Part shown: piece after piece, positions 25,101 to 38,600 of the stretch
Numbering within the stretch: position 1 is the stretch's first letter
Layout of the letters: every line of letters begins with the position of its first letter
Position numbers and translations under genes: made by a program
Notes under the pieces: model-generated
Seen by the model: the letters and a program-made list of their open reading frames with translations, nothing else
What the model was told of the DNA's origin: nothing
The model's database searches: none
From: Daucus carota subsp. sativus
Taxonomy: Eukaryota > Streptophyta > Magnoliopsida > Apiales > Apiaceae
DNA length: 64,000 nucleotides
Assembly: GCF_001625215.2 (NCBI RefSeq)
Contig: NC_030382.2
Coordinates: 48,759,364 to 48,823,363, forward strand
Direction of reading: 5' to 3'

Positions 25101-28100
25101 AACATCATTCAGAAAAGTTAGAACCTGTTTCAGTTGCAAAAACAAAGTGAGAGGCAACAAAAGGTAAGATGTGTCTTAGGAAAAATCATACAGATTAACA
25201 AAATGAATAAACCAACAGCAAGGAAGTAATACACAAAAAGAGAGAGTGCTGCCCTATCTGTCGATAGCTAAATTTGTAACTTTACTATAAATAGTTAAAA
25301 AAAAGAGTGGTAAATGTGCAGTATCCTAACTATGTTCACTTGGAAAGAATGAGTGAAATTTATTAACAGAATATAAGGAGAACGAAAGTATGTAGGTGAT
25401 AATGGTAAACAAGCATGTGAAAATAGAAACCTTTTAATGAAATTCGTAAGGAAAATGAGGGGAATCTAGTTTAAATTTCTACGAAAGGAATGGAAGTGTA
25501 GAAGAGTATAAACAATCAGATGTTCTTCCATCAAAGAGGTACAAATCGCATTCCATTCTCCCCTCATTTCATTCCATCCAAGTGGACATAACATAAGGAA
25601 GAGAAAAAGCTTGCAATTATGCAATATGTGCCAAAAATTGAGCCTTCTTTTACATTAAAAAAATATCTGCCTCCCTTTGAATGATTTAACAGCATCAATT
25701 CTCGCTGAGAAAAAAGAGTCATGATTGATTCTCTTTTTTGAACATAACTTAATCTAGTGCTGCATTTCTCTCTCTCAACACCTACAATACAATTCAACAA
25801 TATAAGGGACAGACACGAGTAGGATGACAAACAAAGTTATTATTACCTCCGTCCGATGTCTATTTAACAGAGCAGACATCCAGTGTAATGCTTCAATGCG
25901 AGTAGCCTCCCATTCACTTGACAACTGGCTAAAAAATGAAACAATAAAAAAGGCTAAGTTCAGCATACCCCTGTATATGCAAAACAAATGTTCGACTCAA
26001 AAGAGACATCATAGATATGTGCATTATTAGCACATAAAATTGTATTCGGCATCAAAATATATACCTCCTAGCAATAGAGAGGATTGCACCAACATCAAAG
26101 CCTTCAGCTGGATCAGCCTCCATACTACGAAGTTCTACATTAGTTTCACGAGCAACCTGATGTAGATTTATAACACAACCAGTAAAGCAGATTTTCAAAC
26201 CATATGCAAAGATACTCCTTAAAAAAAACTAAAAAATACACGGACAGCGGGAAGAGACCAGAAATAGAGAAATTGATATATTTACTCCTGAATTGCAAGT
26301 AAAAAACTCTTATGGACCTCCATTGACTTACAACACATATTTTTTCTTCTTTATCAGCTATGCAAGGCAAAATGGCACCTAATATATCAGCATAATACGG
26401 AACAAGCTGCTCCCCGCCAAGTTTCACAAACTCATTTATCTGGAGACAAATCATGGTATTCAGAAGGGTATAACTAATATCTAGCTAAATTTCAGAGAGA
26501 ATCTAAAGCAATATGGAAGAATTTTATGACTTTGAATGTCTAAATTTCCATACCCAAGTAATGGCAGTCAATCGAGTAAATTCATCTGGGGAAGCTGCCC
26601 TCTGAACAAGTATTTCAGCCATGCGACCATAATCTACAGACTTCAAATGCAAGCACTACTTAAGTCCGAAAATAACAAATAATGTAACATTTGTAATATA
26701 ACATTAGTTATGATTTATTACAAAGATAAGATACAAATCACAGTAACAGCAACTATATAGAACTAATAACGGTGCTTTTTCCAGGAAAGACTTACTGGAG
26801 AATTCTTAATCTCCTGAAGAAACTCCGATAGTGCAGAATCAGCTTGTTGTCGAATTTCATGGCTTGAATCACTTAACATATTAAATAGGCCTTACATTGC
26901 ATCAAGATAAAAAGGTGAGCGAATGAAGCTATACCTAGAGAGCTTGACTGGTTGAATCTATCGAAAATCAAATCAAGATTATTTACCATCAAGAAAATCA
27001 GGAAGAAAACCCAGCATGTCGATATCTGGAACACTGTCCAGTACGGTGATCCACCCTACCAAGAACTGGCGGACGTAAGGATTGAGGACATTCATACGCT
27101 CCCGCAATAATGGTATAAATTCTTCAATGCTGATCATAAAACCCATAAACAATATATCATGCAACTGAGAAGTGCATTGCTAATCCTTTACCACAAGAAA
27201 CAAAACCAGACTATTTAATGAGATGGAAAACCTGAATTGGTCACTCTCCGTGACAATGTCCTGCTTACAAGAAGATTGAAATCAAGATGTTACTATATGA
27301 ATATATACACAAACAAAATAAAGGAAAACACATGTAGTCCCTATCAAGGTTAAAATAGAGGATTTATACCTTTACAAGCCTATCTAAAAGATGAGCAGCA
27401 CTCTGTACATTGGCATCTGAGTCTGCTGAAAGTTTACATAAAGCATCAAAGATCTGATTAAAGAACACAATAAAGTCACCCCTCACAACCTGCACAAAGG
27501 GCTAATATGAGGAAAATTTGCAAAATACACCAGCTGCAATATATTTATTAAATTCGATCTCACCTTGGCAATGTTATATAGGGCTTCACACGCATAATAC
27601 CGAACTCTACTATCTTGGTCAGAGAAGGAATTAATCACTGGTGGTACAATTTGCTGGAAGTTCACATTAAATAATGGGTCATCAGTACAACAACAAAATG
27701 AATAGAAAGCACTTTGTAGTATAATACATTTCAGCAAACTGAAGACCTGTCGTCAGGAAACTGTGATGTATGCACACATTATTAAGGGAGGAAGAATTTG
27801 ATAAGTTATATATAACATAAACAATAAAAGAGCTTCCACCACATCAAGATAATTAATGAATGATGTTTATATCGCCTTTTCACAACTAGGTAATCCTAGG
27901 GCAGAGCAAACGGTCGGTTCGGTCGAAAACCGAACCGAACCGAAATAACCGAAAACCGAACTTTCATATTTTTTGAAACCGAACCGAACCGTATTTGCAT
28001 TTCAAACCGAACCGAACCGAAATTACTTCGGTTTTTTCGGTTCGGTTAAAGAAAAACCGAAGTTTTAAAAATAAAAAAAAAATTAATCTATAACACCCAT

Positions 28101-30762
28101 CAAACTAAGATTCAATACCAGGCAAAATTACAGTAGCCATAGATTCCTATACACCATTAGGCCTGCACTACCTGCAATACTGCTATAACCCCACTATCTG
28201 CAATACTGCTGTATCAACACAGATTCAAAAGTCTTGAAGTCGCAATAACCCTCTTGAAGTAGCAAGGAGCTGGTAATGTGGTGTCGTCGATCTTGGTGGT
28301 GGCGCAAGACGGGGGTAAGGTGTGTGGCTGCGGCTTGCCTAACAGATGGGCTTTAGGGTTAAAGTGTTTAGACAGTAGTCGCAAGTAATCAGAGTAATCA
28401 ATAATGTATGTAAATTATATATACTATTTATATTATATATAAATATAATTTATAAATTATATAAATATTTAAAACTTCGGTTATTTCGGTTAAACCGAAA
28501 TTTTGTGTATCAAAAACCGAACCGAACCGAACTTTTAGTTCGGTTATAACCGAAAACCGAACTAACCGGAGTTTTAAAAAATTCCGGACCAAACCGAACC
28601 GAATTTGTACGGTTCGGTTCGGTTAGTTCGGTTTGGTTCGGTTTTGCTCAGCCCTAGGTAATCCTTTCAAACAAATCATGACTAGAGGTTGAAATTTCTC
28701 TTTGCCATGGGAAGAAACTGCACGTACCAATGGAAAATCAAAAAAATAAATACTAAAATGATTCATTAGAGACTTCCAGCAATAACAAAACTTTCTCATG
28801 ACAAAATGATTCCATTCAAATTTCATCATTGATCTTAGACACCCCGCATGGAAGTTGAGGAACTTCTACAAACACAAACCACGCACCCATCTAGAAACCA
28901 GCAACTGGAACATGAAAACTTGGCCAGAAAAGCCATTTTCCCAGTAGACCTTAGGTAATATGGTTTAGGTTATCTTTGGCAAGTGAATGCCTATTAGGAA
29001 GGACAATCCATAAAAGAACATCATCTTGGATCACAGAACCCTCTGCCAATAACAGGACTTACTAGAGATTCTTGGGCTCAAGAATCCTTGTCGCCAGATT
29101 AAAAATTATCTTTGAAGAAACTGAGGATATTAATTTGACTTGAAATGATAATAAACTAGTAACACAGATCCAGAGACTTATTATATGATTTTCACGAAGA
29201 ACTTGTGCGATAAATCAGAGCTCCATCATACTTTTGACATTTCAATCTTTCAATGTTAGATACATTGCCCCAACTCTTTATTTAACCTCTAGTATCTGCG
29301 TTGGACAATCAACAGTCAGACATGGATATTCTCACACTCAAATTGTTTATATTGGGCCAAAATCAATGAGAAACATCGAAAAAGTAAAAAAGCCATCATG
29401 GACCAAAATTCAAATGGAATAATCTAGTTTGGAACTATAAATATATTCCCGAATGTAACACTTAGACAGGTGCCTTTGTTGGATACTTCCAACAAGTTAT
29501 GGTAGTGTGGCTACGAAAGAGATCCCCTTCTATTTAGATTTCTTTATCTTGTGATATTTCCCGATTGTATAAATATTTGCTGTTTGGATTTGCTAAAATG
29601 TGTGTGTGTGTGTGTGTGTTATTCCTTCCTAGGGAAAGTTGATTATTTTCAACTTACATACTGTTCCTTTTTTAATGTGTAATTTCGTAGTAATATTTAA
29701 AGAAGCAGGCACTTGTGCAACTGAAATTTTTGTACAGAAGTATAAGATAAAGCAGTCTCACAGGTCCAAAACTCACTTAGGCCAAAAAAGTAATTAATAT
29801 GACTTCATTAGCCTCAAAACTGTTAACCCAATTAGCTTTCGAAACTCATCTCTCTTTTTTCAGCTAAGAGTTCAAGTTGCCGGTTAGAAAGGAATAAGAA
29901 ACCAGATTACCTGCATCCTGTTTAACGGAAGTACATGTATGTTGTCAACCAATCCTACCAGACCCAAAACCACATAAATAAAGCTTGGTTAAAACGACAT
30001 TGCTAACAACATTCAAGCATCTGCACGCTATAGATTTATCCTCATCTATGGTTATTCATGTCCATATGGAAGGAGAAGACATCACATTACATAAGTTATC
30101 ACACCGATGCAGGAGGATTGGGGGTTTCAGGAATCTTATTAAGTAGCAGGTATTTATAGTTTCCTAAAACAATATAACTTAAATGTTGCAAGCAACTTGC
30201 CGCAACAAGAATTAATTTCTTAGACATTCCACTCAATAACACAAAAGATCATTTTTCCACATTTTACTCAAATCAACTACCAACATTCAAGTAAATAAAA
30301 CAGAACTCGTAAACATTTAACCACCAACCTCTAGATGCTGCGAAGCTTCACTAGTGAGACCAACAGTAGCCGCCGCCAAACCAATCAATCCACCCTAAAA
30401 AAAACAATTCACATTCCAAACACTTAAATTTTAACAACACCACATAAATTCCGGAACTAAATCATCAAAACACAAATAAAAACAACCTTCCGGTGATTCG
30501 CCTGAGGCGAGTAGGTGTACTCATTAGTCAGCAAATTGATGACAGCCGAAATCCTATCGTGATCTCCGGCCGCAGTCAGTTGCTTCACAATTCCTTCCAC
30601 CTGCCACATCAGATCCATCAATTACACACAACCAAACCAAACACTATCCAACACAATCACACACATATATACCTCTAATGCAGCATTCTTGCGCTTTTCG
30701 TAAAGCTTATCAGCTAAATTACGAAGAACAGAAGCGGGAATCGCGGAGAGAGCGTCCGCCAT
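18890..30762 (-). CDS. VAC14: VAC14 homologue, scaffold of the FAB1/PIKfyve PI(3,5)P2 complex
   Basis: About twenty exons on the minus strand assemble into a roughly 720-residue HEAT-repeat protein. It starts [20 protein letters not shown] (ATG at 30762) and ends SLSRLKISS with TAG at 18890. Recognisable blocks in order are [20 protein letters not shown] (exons near 30.5 and 30.36 kb), [20 protein letters not shown] (27.6 kb), [20 protein letters not shown] (27.1 kb), [16 protein letters not shown] (26.4 kb), [19 protein letters not shown] (25.9 kb), [19 protein letters not shown] (24.3 kb), [19 protein letters not shown] (23.3 kb) and [18 protein letters not shown] (21.1 kb). The C-terminal exon at about 20.0-20.3 kb is Ser/Gln-rich. 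VAC14 binds FAB1 and FIG4 at endosomal and vacuolar membranes and controls PI(3,5)P2 synthesis and turnover. Exon 23205-23366 ends at a GC donor. Introns carry a hAT element, a plastid fragment and a TACAGTAAAACCTC element. Confidence 0.93.
19161..19186. repeat. CA dinucleotide microsatellite
   Basis: About thirteen CA units in the last VAC14 intron. Confidence 0.9.
22297..22393 (+). pseudogene. rrn4.5 pseudogene: Plastid 4.5S rRNA fragment (nuclear copy of plastid DNA)
   Basis: This stretch reads ACGGCGAGACGGGCCGTTTA and later CTGAGGCATCCTAACAGACC, ending GAGACTTGAAC. That is the bulk of the plant plastid 4.5S rRNA, lacking only its first bases and carrying several substitutions, mostly C to T or A to G. 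It lies in a VAC14 intron on the strand opposite to the gene, so it is a nuclear plastid insertion and not an active rRNA gene. Recognition is from memory of the plastid sequence. Confidence 0.85.
22394..22624 (+). other. Plastid 4.5S-5S rRNA spacer fragment, continuous with the 4.5S pseudogene
   Basis: The sequence continues with the usual plastid spacer, including CTACATGACCCGATCAATTC, TTCAACTCTTTGACAACATG, GGCCTTTGGTGTCCCCTCCA and TCATGCCTTTCTTCGTTCAT. Similarity stops near GGTTCGATA, just before the 5S rRNA gene would begin. Together with the preceding feature this gives about 330 bp of plastid inverted-repeat DNA. Confidence 0.8.
23450..24075. mobile_element. Inverted-repeat element with TACAGTAAAACCTC ends, in a VAC14 intron
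   Basis: The left end TACAGTAAAACCTCTTTAAA and the right end ATCGAGGTTTTACTGTA are inverted copies, extending into ATAAATTAAT-type sequence. The 626-bp interior is AT-rich and non-coding. I see no clear target duplication, so I do not assign a superfamily. Confidence 0.7.
27897..28656. mobile_element. Non-autonomous hAT-like element in a VAC14 intron
   Basis: Termini are TAGGGCAGAGC at the left and GCTCAGCCCTA at the right, inverted with one mismatch. They are flanked by a perfect 8-bp target duplication GGTAATCC at 27889-27896 and 28657-28664. Both ends carry dense arrays of CCGAACC and its complement, as in subterminal transposase-binding repeats. There is no open frame for a transposase in the 760 bp. 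A TA-rich interior and 8-bp duplication with a TAGGG end are typical of hAT elements. Confidence 0.85.
29599..29619. repeat. TG dinucleotide microsatellite
   Basis: About ten TG units in the 2.7-kb VAC14 intron. Confidence 0.9.
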
Positions 30763-32613
30763 GGCATAAACCCTAGCTTCTTCTTGTTTCAAGTTGATCG
30801 AAGCAGAGCAACTTTAAATTATGAATAAAATTAAAAGAGGCGTTTGTTTTAAGTGGATTAAAGTGATGATTGTAATTGTGAGCTTTGCTTGTGAATTGTG
30901 CCTGATTATTAATGTGAGTTAGATCTAAAAGCTATTGAGATACAAAAACGGAAAGGAGAAACGTAATTACGGTTGTGAGTGACGAAAAGGAAAAGGGAAA
31001 GTTGCCAAAAAGCAAACGGCTCACTGCACACATGTCTGTTTCAGGAAACTTCTATCTTTTTCCTCTTCGGGTTTCTCTTCGGACCTCAATTTGGGTTTGG
31101 TTTTTTTTTCTAAAACTTACGTGATTTATCCAATAGTAAAAGTAAATTGAGTTCGGTTTGACAGTAATCACAATTCACAGGCGATCAGGGGCAATTTAAA
31201 TTAAATCACATCTCAGTATTACCCCTCGATTTGGGAAAATTGATTTGACCCGAGTATAAATAGGATTTGTCAAAATCGATCGATTAAATCAGATTCGCAA
31301 GATGTATTGTAAAATTTATTGAAATTATAAAATATTATGTTTGTAATATTGATTATATTATTTGTTTATATTTAAAATAATAATGTTTAATATTTTAGGA
31401 TACTTCAAAAAAAATGATTAATATTTTAGGTTGTTAATTCAATGAGTTATAACAATTATAGCCAATAAAAGAAGATTGATTATATTTATAAAGAAGGAGA
31501 ATTTATTATTACCGTTGAATTTTTTTAAGAAAAATTTTATATATTCTTTATTTATAGTATGTATCCATGATTTTTAGTCAAGGGTTCCACATTATATTAG
31601 TCTTTTTTTTTTTTTGACAAAACACATTATTAGAGTCTTGGAGATACTCTAATGCTACATATATTAAATTAGGTGCAAATTTTGTTGCAAAATAATTTGG
31701 AATGGTTGACATAACAGTTCAGAATGATTTTTAAATATAATTTGGGAGATTAATGTATATGCAAGAGTTACATTATTATTGTTTAAGTTTTAATCAATAA
31801 AAATATGACAAATAAAATCATTTAAGTACTATAATAACTTATTTGTCAATTTGCAAACATTATAAGTAAATCATTACATAATTATACGTAAAATTATCCA
31901 AACATTTAACCAACTTATAAACTGAAATTTCAAACAAATGACTCAACCCTAACTCCTGAGTCCTGATGCATACCAAGGGACTGTATTAATACAAATTTAT
32001 TGTATTAAATTTAAAACACATTGGTTTATTTAGATATAATACAAGTCATGTTTCAAGACGGTGAGACCTGCAAGAAATAAGCTCCAAATCAGTCTTACTT
32101 TCTGAACTAAAATTGCAAGAGAAGTCGTCTGAGCTTCTGCATCCATGCAGATAAGAAAAGGCAGAAGCAAACTTTTAGTGAAAAGAAACTGTTGACTTTC
32201 TTAGCCAAGAACCTCGTGATCAACTTATAACTTAAAACAATAAGTGACCTATTATAAGAATAGTCAAACATCCTCATGTTACATCAAGTTTTTCATACAC
32301 ATGCTACGTCTAACTAAAATCATACAACTAGGAAATGCCTGATTTGTCAAGTTGCGTAGGAACAAAATACATTGTGTTACCTGGTTTACATATAGAACCA
32401 AGCACTGAATTATCCTGATTTCTATATCTTCAGACTTCACACATATTTGCCTCTGGACACGGGTATATTTATATAAAGGATGAAAAATTTGTAGATGAAA
32501 AAATTGGTAACATCATCCTTTATAATCTACATGGTAACACACCTAAACAATAATAAAACATTTCTATGACTATTATTCAGATACATACAACAGAGAAATG
32601 CTTTGATTGAACA
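30763..32613. other. Intergenic region between VAC14 and NUP155
   Basis: It holds the VAC14 promoter and leader at the left and the NUP155 3' untranslated region at the right. No repeat with readable ends and no extra gene is seen. Confidence 0.6.
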
Positions 32614-35600
32614 TCAGAATCGGTCAAGATGATAAGGACTTAAAAGTGACTCCTCGAGTTCTCTAAACCCACGATACACAGCTTCTGTCTGATTTTGCGG
32701 AAGGGGCAACCTTCGCACCTCTGTCATATATCTGTTTTAAAAAATTTAAACTTAAATAAGGTTTAATGTAAAGGAAATCAAGCAAGACTGTTTTGTAATA
32801 ATTTAAAGATAATGCAACAGGTGATATTAGCATCAAACAATAATCTGGGGTTTGATCCTCCGGTTGACGTAAAAAATAATAAGAAAGCTGATGGCCCTAT
32901 TTAAAAGTTAGAGGAATGAGAGAAAATTAGGGCTAATTATAGATGAATCCTCTGGTATTGGTCTTTGGTAGCTAGTGGATCAATCTACTAATCAAAACAG
33001 TTAACTCAATCCGCTAATTGCCAACAGGACCAATATTTTGGACTCATGTTATGTTCATAAAAGCCTAAATGCATACACTATACTTCAACAATAATACTAG
33101 CAAAGTGCTGCACGCGGGTTACATGCAATTAATCAACCCAACCCATTTACTTCGGGTTTATAGTATTTTAACCCGTCATAAAAAAATTATCCACTAACCC
33201 AACCTTCCTATCTATACTTTGGGGAGGGTCTGGGTGGGCTGGGTTGATAAAAAATAAAAAGAATAAAATTATAAACTTAGCTTAGCTGTGTATGTTCTTT
33301 CTGAAGTTATCCGTTTCTTCCCTTAATTTATCAGTTTGCAACTGTATGCTCTATCACTATGTTATAGATCACCTGTAAAGAACTATTTACATTTCCTTTC
33401 ATGTTGTATATCGTCTTAACTAGCTCGATTCCTTTTTGTTGGTTGTTTGTTCGATTTAGTGTGTCAGAGAGAATATCATTGGAGTTGGATTCCTTTTATA
33501 CCAACTCATCTAACTGAAATTCGAATTTACTGATATGATAATATTATAGTGGGTACAAATCATGTATAGTGTATACATTGAATAATTTAAGACATTCCAT
33601 GATAGAATCTTGTCACTAAATATCTGTCGTTGGACCGCCCTCGTGCTTTTTAGAGTTTGTGGAGTGTGAAGTAGAGGAAGTGCTCACAAGTGTAGGGTTT
33701 GTAATAATTAGTAATAAAATTTATATACCGGTTAAGTTCAATGAAAAACCAATACATGCTCATTAGTGTATAGTGTAATGTTGTTTATGGTATAATGTCG
33801 GATTGGGAAGAAATTAATAAAACCCTCACCCAACCAAATTAAGTCGGGTTTCACAATTTATACCCAATTAAAATTCGGTTTAACTATTAGCCGGTTGGGT
33901 CGGCCAAAATAAGGGGCGGTTTGGGTCAGTTTGGTCAGTTTAATTGGGTTATGAGCACATAATAAACTCGTATCGAATAGAAAGAACCAGACCTGTTTGC
34001 AGCACTAGTGATCTTGTCACGAACACCTTGTTTACTTGTACCCATTCTCTGGGCATACACAGACATAGCCCACTCCCGAAGTACAGTCAGCACTGAGCGC
34101 AGAAGCCGCAACTTCAAACTTAGTGGCTGCGGAACTACTCCACTGGATATCAGCTGATCATAAGTATTAAAAACAAGCTCAGTTGATCCCTTGCAGGCAG
34201 CAATCAGAGCCCTTGCAACATCTTCATCCCCAACAGATTCCACTCCTGAAGTTAATCGGTCCTGCAAAGAATAAACAGCTTTATTAGACATGCAAAGCAA
34301 GTTTTGCCATTATAACAGGAAAAAATATTTATCACAATTATTACAAATCAACGTACAGTATAAAATAACATCATACTTTCCTCACCAAACTGACATGAAA
34401 CAAGCACGGGCGCAAATATATATCACGATTAAAGTTTTAAGAAATTAGTGGCCTGGTAAGTGGTAACTTTTTTTTCTGTGCAAGTAGCATACATACATGT
34501 ACATATATATAGTATAGCATTAAAAAGAACATTCTCTTACCAGGGAGGCCTTTTCAAGATGAAGACACAATGTCTCCAAAGGTAAGATAGATACATCTCC
34601 AGGGTAGATATGAGACCCAACTCTTTTTAAAACAGAACAAGCTTCAGCAATGCCTCCATTTGAAAGAGCTTGATCGAGAAGTCTCGCCCAAGTCTCCCTT
34701 ACGATGCTACTATCAGCATCCCCCGAGTAGTTTGCAAAATACAACATTTCCAAGCATATCTGCAAGTGCAGAAAAAGTCACAGTAAACTCTCAAGGGGTA
34801 TCAACAGAATATCAAAAACTCGCAGCAGCGAAGATCAGGTCCGATTAGTGAGAAAATGCAAATGATGACAATTTCTGGAAAAAAGTGCAAATGATGACAT
34901 GAGCTCAGATTCTCTCAGCAACACAGGATTTTTAATCAACATAGATACTACCAGTGAGCAAAGAGGGCCAACGAAATATAATCATAGAATACCCCAATAC
35001 AAATTTTGAAGGAGAATATATTGTTGCACGGCAAAAAAAAGGCAAGGATAACCATTTTCCAGAAAAAGTCAAGGATAAATGGATTCAGAACTGACAATTA
35101 GGTACGGAAAATATTCTCGGGGTGAAGCTTTATCATATGAAATGTAATAACTTGCTCAAGGGCAAACAAAATACTAATTTTAAGTAGATACTAACTATTT
35201 CTATAGAGCCTTTCACAGTTCTAAGTAAGAATCTTAATCCACAAGTTCACTTTTCAGTAAAAGCCAACATGTCAAGATACAAACTAATGCAGAACCATAT
35301 ATCTAAAACTTTTACAATAATAAGGCATGTTATACAAGACTAAGCATGATGCGAGAAGATAACAAGTAATGAACACAGAAGCATTTACCTCCCAAAGCTC
35401 GAAGGGAACAGCATATTCATTGTATAATTGTGTAATACTCCTCAATTCCAGTGATAATTCTTTCGCCTTCTCTCGTGCTGTCCGTAAAATATTGGCATCA
35501 TACATGACGCCGTCAGTTGGTATATCACCTGCAACAGGTTCAGACGGGTACGTGGAGGCCTCTAACTTAGAAGCCATTGCCTCCAATTCATCTTTGATCT

Positions 35601-38600
35601 TTATCTGAAACTGAAGAACGGTGAGTTTTCCTTCCAGTAAATCCAACAGTCCGTCATCTAAAGCACTCCTTGAAGAACCTACTATGCCATCACCATCACT
35701 TGCACTCTTTGCCTGTAGCACTGCATTAGTCAGGTATTGACGCCTGACATTAAAAAATAAATAAATTTCAGGAACTATACAGGTAACGTTAAAATAAGGC
35801 ATTACTAACAGATACTGGAATGTTCAGTCAGCTTTATAATTATTAATCAAGATGTGAATAAAATTTGTTCCACTGTAGTGTGATATTAACAGCAAACCAA
35901 GTCTCCAAACAGACTTCCGAAGTTACAAAGACCTGGCAATCTATTTTCGAAAATTTTAATGATACAGAGAAAGGAATTATTAATTTCATACCTGAATATG
36001 AAACCCATAACTACACGAAATGAGATATTGTACTCTAGTGTCATGTTACACTTAAATAGAAATAGATATATATTTAATTTTTCACAAATATATGTTAAAT
36101 CAGAGTAATACGTATATATATTACATAGATGCAATTTGTATTATAACAAAGAACTATATAAATAAAAATACATTTATTTTGTGTACTATAATGTCAACAT
36201 GACGCTAACTGTGTTTAATCTTCGTGTTGTGCCCACAATTGACGGATCTTACAAAATCCACATGAAACCATTGTCCTTTTTAAAAGACCAAGGGACAACG
36301 GTTATATTTGAGTAAGTAAACACAAAACAATAACAAGGTAGGATGATATTAAGACAATTCCGTTGACCCTGTCAATAGACGGTTTTCAGAAAAAGACCCA
36401 TCAATTCCCTCAAAAGACTAAAAAACCGGATATTGGCTGGAACCACTTTTACATCAAACAGCTTGTCATAAGCCTCACAGATCAAAGAACAATAAGAAAT
36501 GCAACCTCAACCAACAAATAAACTGAGGACTTGTTGGCAAATAAAGTTAAAGCTCATTAACATACACTCTTATGTGACATTCCTGACATACAAAGCAAAT
36601 AAACTATTTAGTAACTGTAAATGTTTATAATGCCATCAGTATATGTCTTTACATATAGATGAGAAGCTTCTGGTCCAGTGGGTCAGTAAAACTCGCAAGG
36701 ATAGGCAGTATTACTAAACCAGACAAAAACAAGCAATGGAACCAAAGACGGATAAAGCCGGTAAACTATACGATATGCAAGCCTCTCCGGACCAAAAAAA
36801 TTCCAAAATAAAAATAAACAAACAAGTTTCAACGATATTTTTAAAAAACAATACTAGAACACATAATGGAAGGGATGGATGACCACAGCATTGTGTAATT
36901 TCTGGATCTCATACGAAGATATCATATGTGCACTTCTTCCATTTCTTCACTCACATTGTTACATAACAGCAAAAGTCTTTTACTCATATAATTAAAGATT
37001 CAGTGTGCTGACAAGTATTAAGATATAATTTTAACAAGTACAGATAAAGACCTCTGTTCGAGTGTAGGGGCAACTTCATCATTTGTGGAGCGCCTTTCTG
37101 CAAGTCTCAACAATACATGAGCAGCTAAGACATGTTGTCTTTTCATGACATAATACTGTGCTAGAAGCTCAAAGTATTTAGCTTGATTTGATGGAACTGT
37201 TGCTGATGCCATCGCAGAAGCAGCCCTGACCTACAGAGGAAAGAAAGTGCTTATAAGGCCAATTTTAAATATTAACTTCCCTCCAACCCAATTAAGGTTC
37301 CCAATGCAAGCTTACTGCATACCTAAACCAGAAGTTGATAGAAGTATATATTTTTATTAAAAAAAAAAAGAGATATGATATGTTCTGAGATAAATTTTTA
37401 AATAAACAATTTAAGAGCAATAGTCAACCTCTTGTAAAGGTTCACGACAAGCATTTTGCAGGAAAGGAACTAGATCAGGGCCTCCAAATTCTAGCAATTC
37501 CTTTTCAAGGCCCAAATTAATTAAAGTTCGGTATAAATAGTCATGGAAAACTCTATCAGGTGATTGTACACCAAGCTGAACAATCTGGCATATATATTTT
37601 TTCCGAGAGGCTGGATCAAGAGTAGATTGGGCCACAGGCCTAATTGGAGACCGCAATTCCCTTTGTGAAACATCACCCTTCAAAGCACGCAAAGCATTGG
37701 TAATAATCTCATAGCACTGCTCACGCTGAGCAAGTGCATATTCTCGAATTCCTGCATCTATATGCTCATTGGAAGCATCCCCAGCAGGATCTACAGCTTG
37801 TGCCTTTTGCAGTGGTAGGCGGACCACAGCTTCATAGAATCTGGAAAGTTTCATGTTACTACGTAAACATACAAAATGCAGTATAATATAATTAGAAAGA
37901 CTTCTGCACTTGTCGTAAAAGAAAATGACCTTAAGTCCTCAAAGCGTTTACAAACAGTTCTCAGGTCTGCAGACTCTGGAACTTTGCTCAAATAACTAAA
38001 AGCTTCTCTTGCAAGACTTTCCCTTTCCTCCTTATTAGGGGTAGCAACTGCTCGCTCAAGACGTTCAACAGCCAAGTAAAATTTGTAATCAGACTCTTTG
38101 TAATAGCTTGGACAACCATCACGTAGTCTACCACTTATATCATCTACTGTCCCCCTTCCATCAGGACCTGTATAATACTGAAAGAGGAGAAGAGTTAACT
38201 TGTTAAGAAATTAACAGAAGAAACCAAACATATGACATACGTATAACTAAGCCAGAAGAAATGGAAGGAAAAGGGACTGAATATTTTTAACCATGAGGGT
38301 ATGAACTGCTACCGCTGATAAAGAAAAAGACTTTGTAGAATCTTAAAATAGTTACCTCCATCAATGCAGATACAAGCCTTGTAGCAAGTCGGTCACCCTC
38401 CTCAGAGCAGACTAACTGATGAAACGTTAACTGAACCAATGCTCGTTTTATATTCTCATCAAAGCCCTGAATTAATCGTGTGACATGATGCTGCGAAAGA
38501 AGTTGAAGCAGAAACAAAGCTTCACCACATCGGAGGAGCAATTGCCTGGTGCATTCAATCGCCCTCACCTGCATCACATATCAAGTAAACATAAGTAATG

